Origin: Acanthacorydalis orientalis
Taxonomy: Eukaryota; Arthropoda; Insecta; Megaloptera; Corydalidae
Assembly: GCA_034766995.1 (NCBI GenBank)
Contig: CM068318.1
Span: 3,340,501-3,404,500 of the forward strand
Reading direction: 5' to 3'
DNA: 64,000 bases
Below the pieces are notes generated by a model. It searched no databases, had not been told where the DNA came from, and saw only the letters and a list, made by a program, of their open reading frames with translations. The position numbers were made by a program, and so were the translations under genes. Positions 62,712 to 64,000 of this stretch are shown here, piece by piece; position 1 is the stretch's first letter; each line of letters opens with the position of its first letter.

Positions 62712-62855
62712 ATTAAATTCATTTTCACAGATGTATTGTTACACTCCGTACCAAACCACAAAATGTCGATTATTTTTGATTGATGCTTATACAAATTCCG
62801 ATAATGATTCAATCATCTACAAAGAGCCATCAGCTTCAGAGAAAATTTCTTTACT
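62712..62855 (+). mobile_element. Half copy of dispersed inverted-repeat element
   Basis: It reads AAATTCATTTTCACAGATG, TTACACTCCGTACCAAACC, TTTTTGATTGATGCTTATAC, AAATTCCGATAATGATTC and AAAGAGCCATCAGC: the left arm and core in the same order as the 3345 and 30698 copies. No right arm was found. Confidence 0.5.
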
Positions 62856-63765
62856 TTTTATAATAAAGAAAAATAGTATATAATAAAAACAATTGTTTGT
62901 TTTTTTATATCTTTGATTCCGGTGATACATCGCTTGGTAGTCTTCGTTATTTTGAATCACATGAATTTGTCTTCCATTACTAGTTTCAATACGAATCTCG
63001 TCCTTAGACTGATTTAAATAATTCTTAAAAATTATCTAAAACTGCCTGAAGATGGTACACGAGCTGAAACTAATAGTAGATGACAGAAATTTATGAAAAT
63101 GATTTAACAGGACACAGACCACCAAGACAATAAATAAAGAAGTTTTATAGTTTTTTGATATTCTATAGTAGACTACATTGTACTGACTATTGTTCTTGTT
63201 TTTCCTTCAAATAAATCTGTCAGGACTGTAACATGGAAATATTGGATTGGTTATCGCAGACAGGATTATGTAACATTTTTATGTTTCTAGTTCATCTGTG
63301 TTTTATTTCACACTTCTTCAATATATTCTTTTGTGAAAAATAATATAAATTTTGAAATTACATCCATTTTTTTTTAAAAAAACAATATATATATATATGT
63401 ATGGATTTGTGTGTATAACAATGTGTACATTTTTTGTACATTAGTGTCTGTTTTCCAATCACTGCCTAGTTTTAACGATTTTGAAAATAGTGCGAATGCA
63501 GTACATTATAAAAATTACAGCATGTGTTAACACCAAATATTTTTTCCGCTTGCTGGAATATGATATTGTTGTTTTATCAAAATAAATTTAATATGCTGCT
63601 GGTTTTATTTTGTAATTTATATTTGTTTACACGGCGTATGTACTGGTTCGCACGTATTGATTTTTTATTTGTTTATATATTAATGAGAATAATATTTGTT
63701 TGATTATGAAGTGACATATTTACAAATGAAACATAAAACATTTACATAAATTTCATATAATGTTT

Positions 63766-63785
63766 ACACACACACACAAACATAC

Positions 63786-63873
<88 letters not shown>
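63766..63873. repeat. Symmetrical compound microsatellite (CA)n(CATA)n(TA)n(TG)n
   Basis: CACACACACACA, AACATACATACATACATA, about 27 TA units, then about ten TG units. The CA side is complementary to the TG side, so the whole roughly 108-bp block is quasi-palindromic. Confidence 0.97.
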
Positions 63874-64000
63874 ATTTTTATATGTATGTGCGAATGTGTT
63901 AGCTAAATTGAATAGTAATGTCGCCTGTAGTTAATAAATAAATGCTCTTTAAATTTAAATTTATAATCTATTTTTAAAATAAATATAATAGTCACCTTTT

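Noticed and set aside
1..64000. Bacterial-type features (CRISPR array, operons, Shine-Dalgarno sites, phage genes)
   Set aside because: None is present. The short tandem repeats are dinucleotide microsatellites, not direct repeats with unique spacers, and coding density is near zero, so the DNA is not prokaryotic.

Overview
This window looks like AT-rich, non-protein-coding nuclear DNA from an animal, most likely an arthropod. An insect, possibly hymenopteran, is my best guess; this is inference and I recognise no gene that would fix the species. GC content looks like 25-30% by eye. CpG dinucleotides are common inside short GC-richer islands, which argues against a heavily CpG-methylated and CpG-depleted genome. 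Relics of mariner transposons and dense (TA)n microsatellites fit the same picture. There are no bacterial-type operons, ribosome binding sites or tightly packed genes.

I find no convincing protein-coding gene. The longest open frames are about 120, 100, 99, 97, 93 and 92 codons. At this base composition roughly 8-9% of random codons are stops, so a few frames of about 100 codons are expected by chance in 64 kb read in six frames. Many of the others are translations of TA, TG or GA repeats. The window is best read as intergenic DNA or the inside of one or more very long introns. Two short + strand segments have good acceptor and donor signals: a 47-nt candidate exon with stops in all frames (12719-12765), and a 39-nt candidate microexon with two open frames (34186-34224). 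They would fit a large + strand transcription unit, but this is not proven.

Three layers of structure alternate along the window. The first is more than 30 (TA)n arrays of about 30-75 bp, often joined to (AC)n or (TG)n tracts (for example 20464-20535, 22745-22831, 59715-59768, 63766-63873). The second is a series of GC- and CpG-richer islands of 100-800 bp with no coding frame (for example 6530-6860, 15730-16330, 22350-22700, 26210-26500, 39150-39700, 46070-46560, 56470-56720, 58840-59640). These are the best candidates for cis-regulatory DNA. The third is mobile-element debris: a dispersed 275-355 bp family with terminal inverted repeats (at least six near-complete and several partial copies), and two internally deleted mariner relics in opposite orientation (9361-9680 and 30310-30615).

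Local curiosities include a degenerate tandem repeat with a period of about 185 bp at 34880-35600, a perfect 24-bp palindrome at 8346-8369, a 13-bp stem within a direct repeat at 13598-13677, and a GC-rich hairpin with two competing pairings at 46342-46380. The remaining DNA is unremarkable AT-rich sequence.
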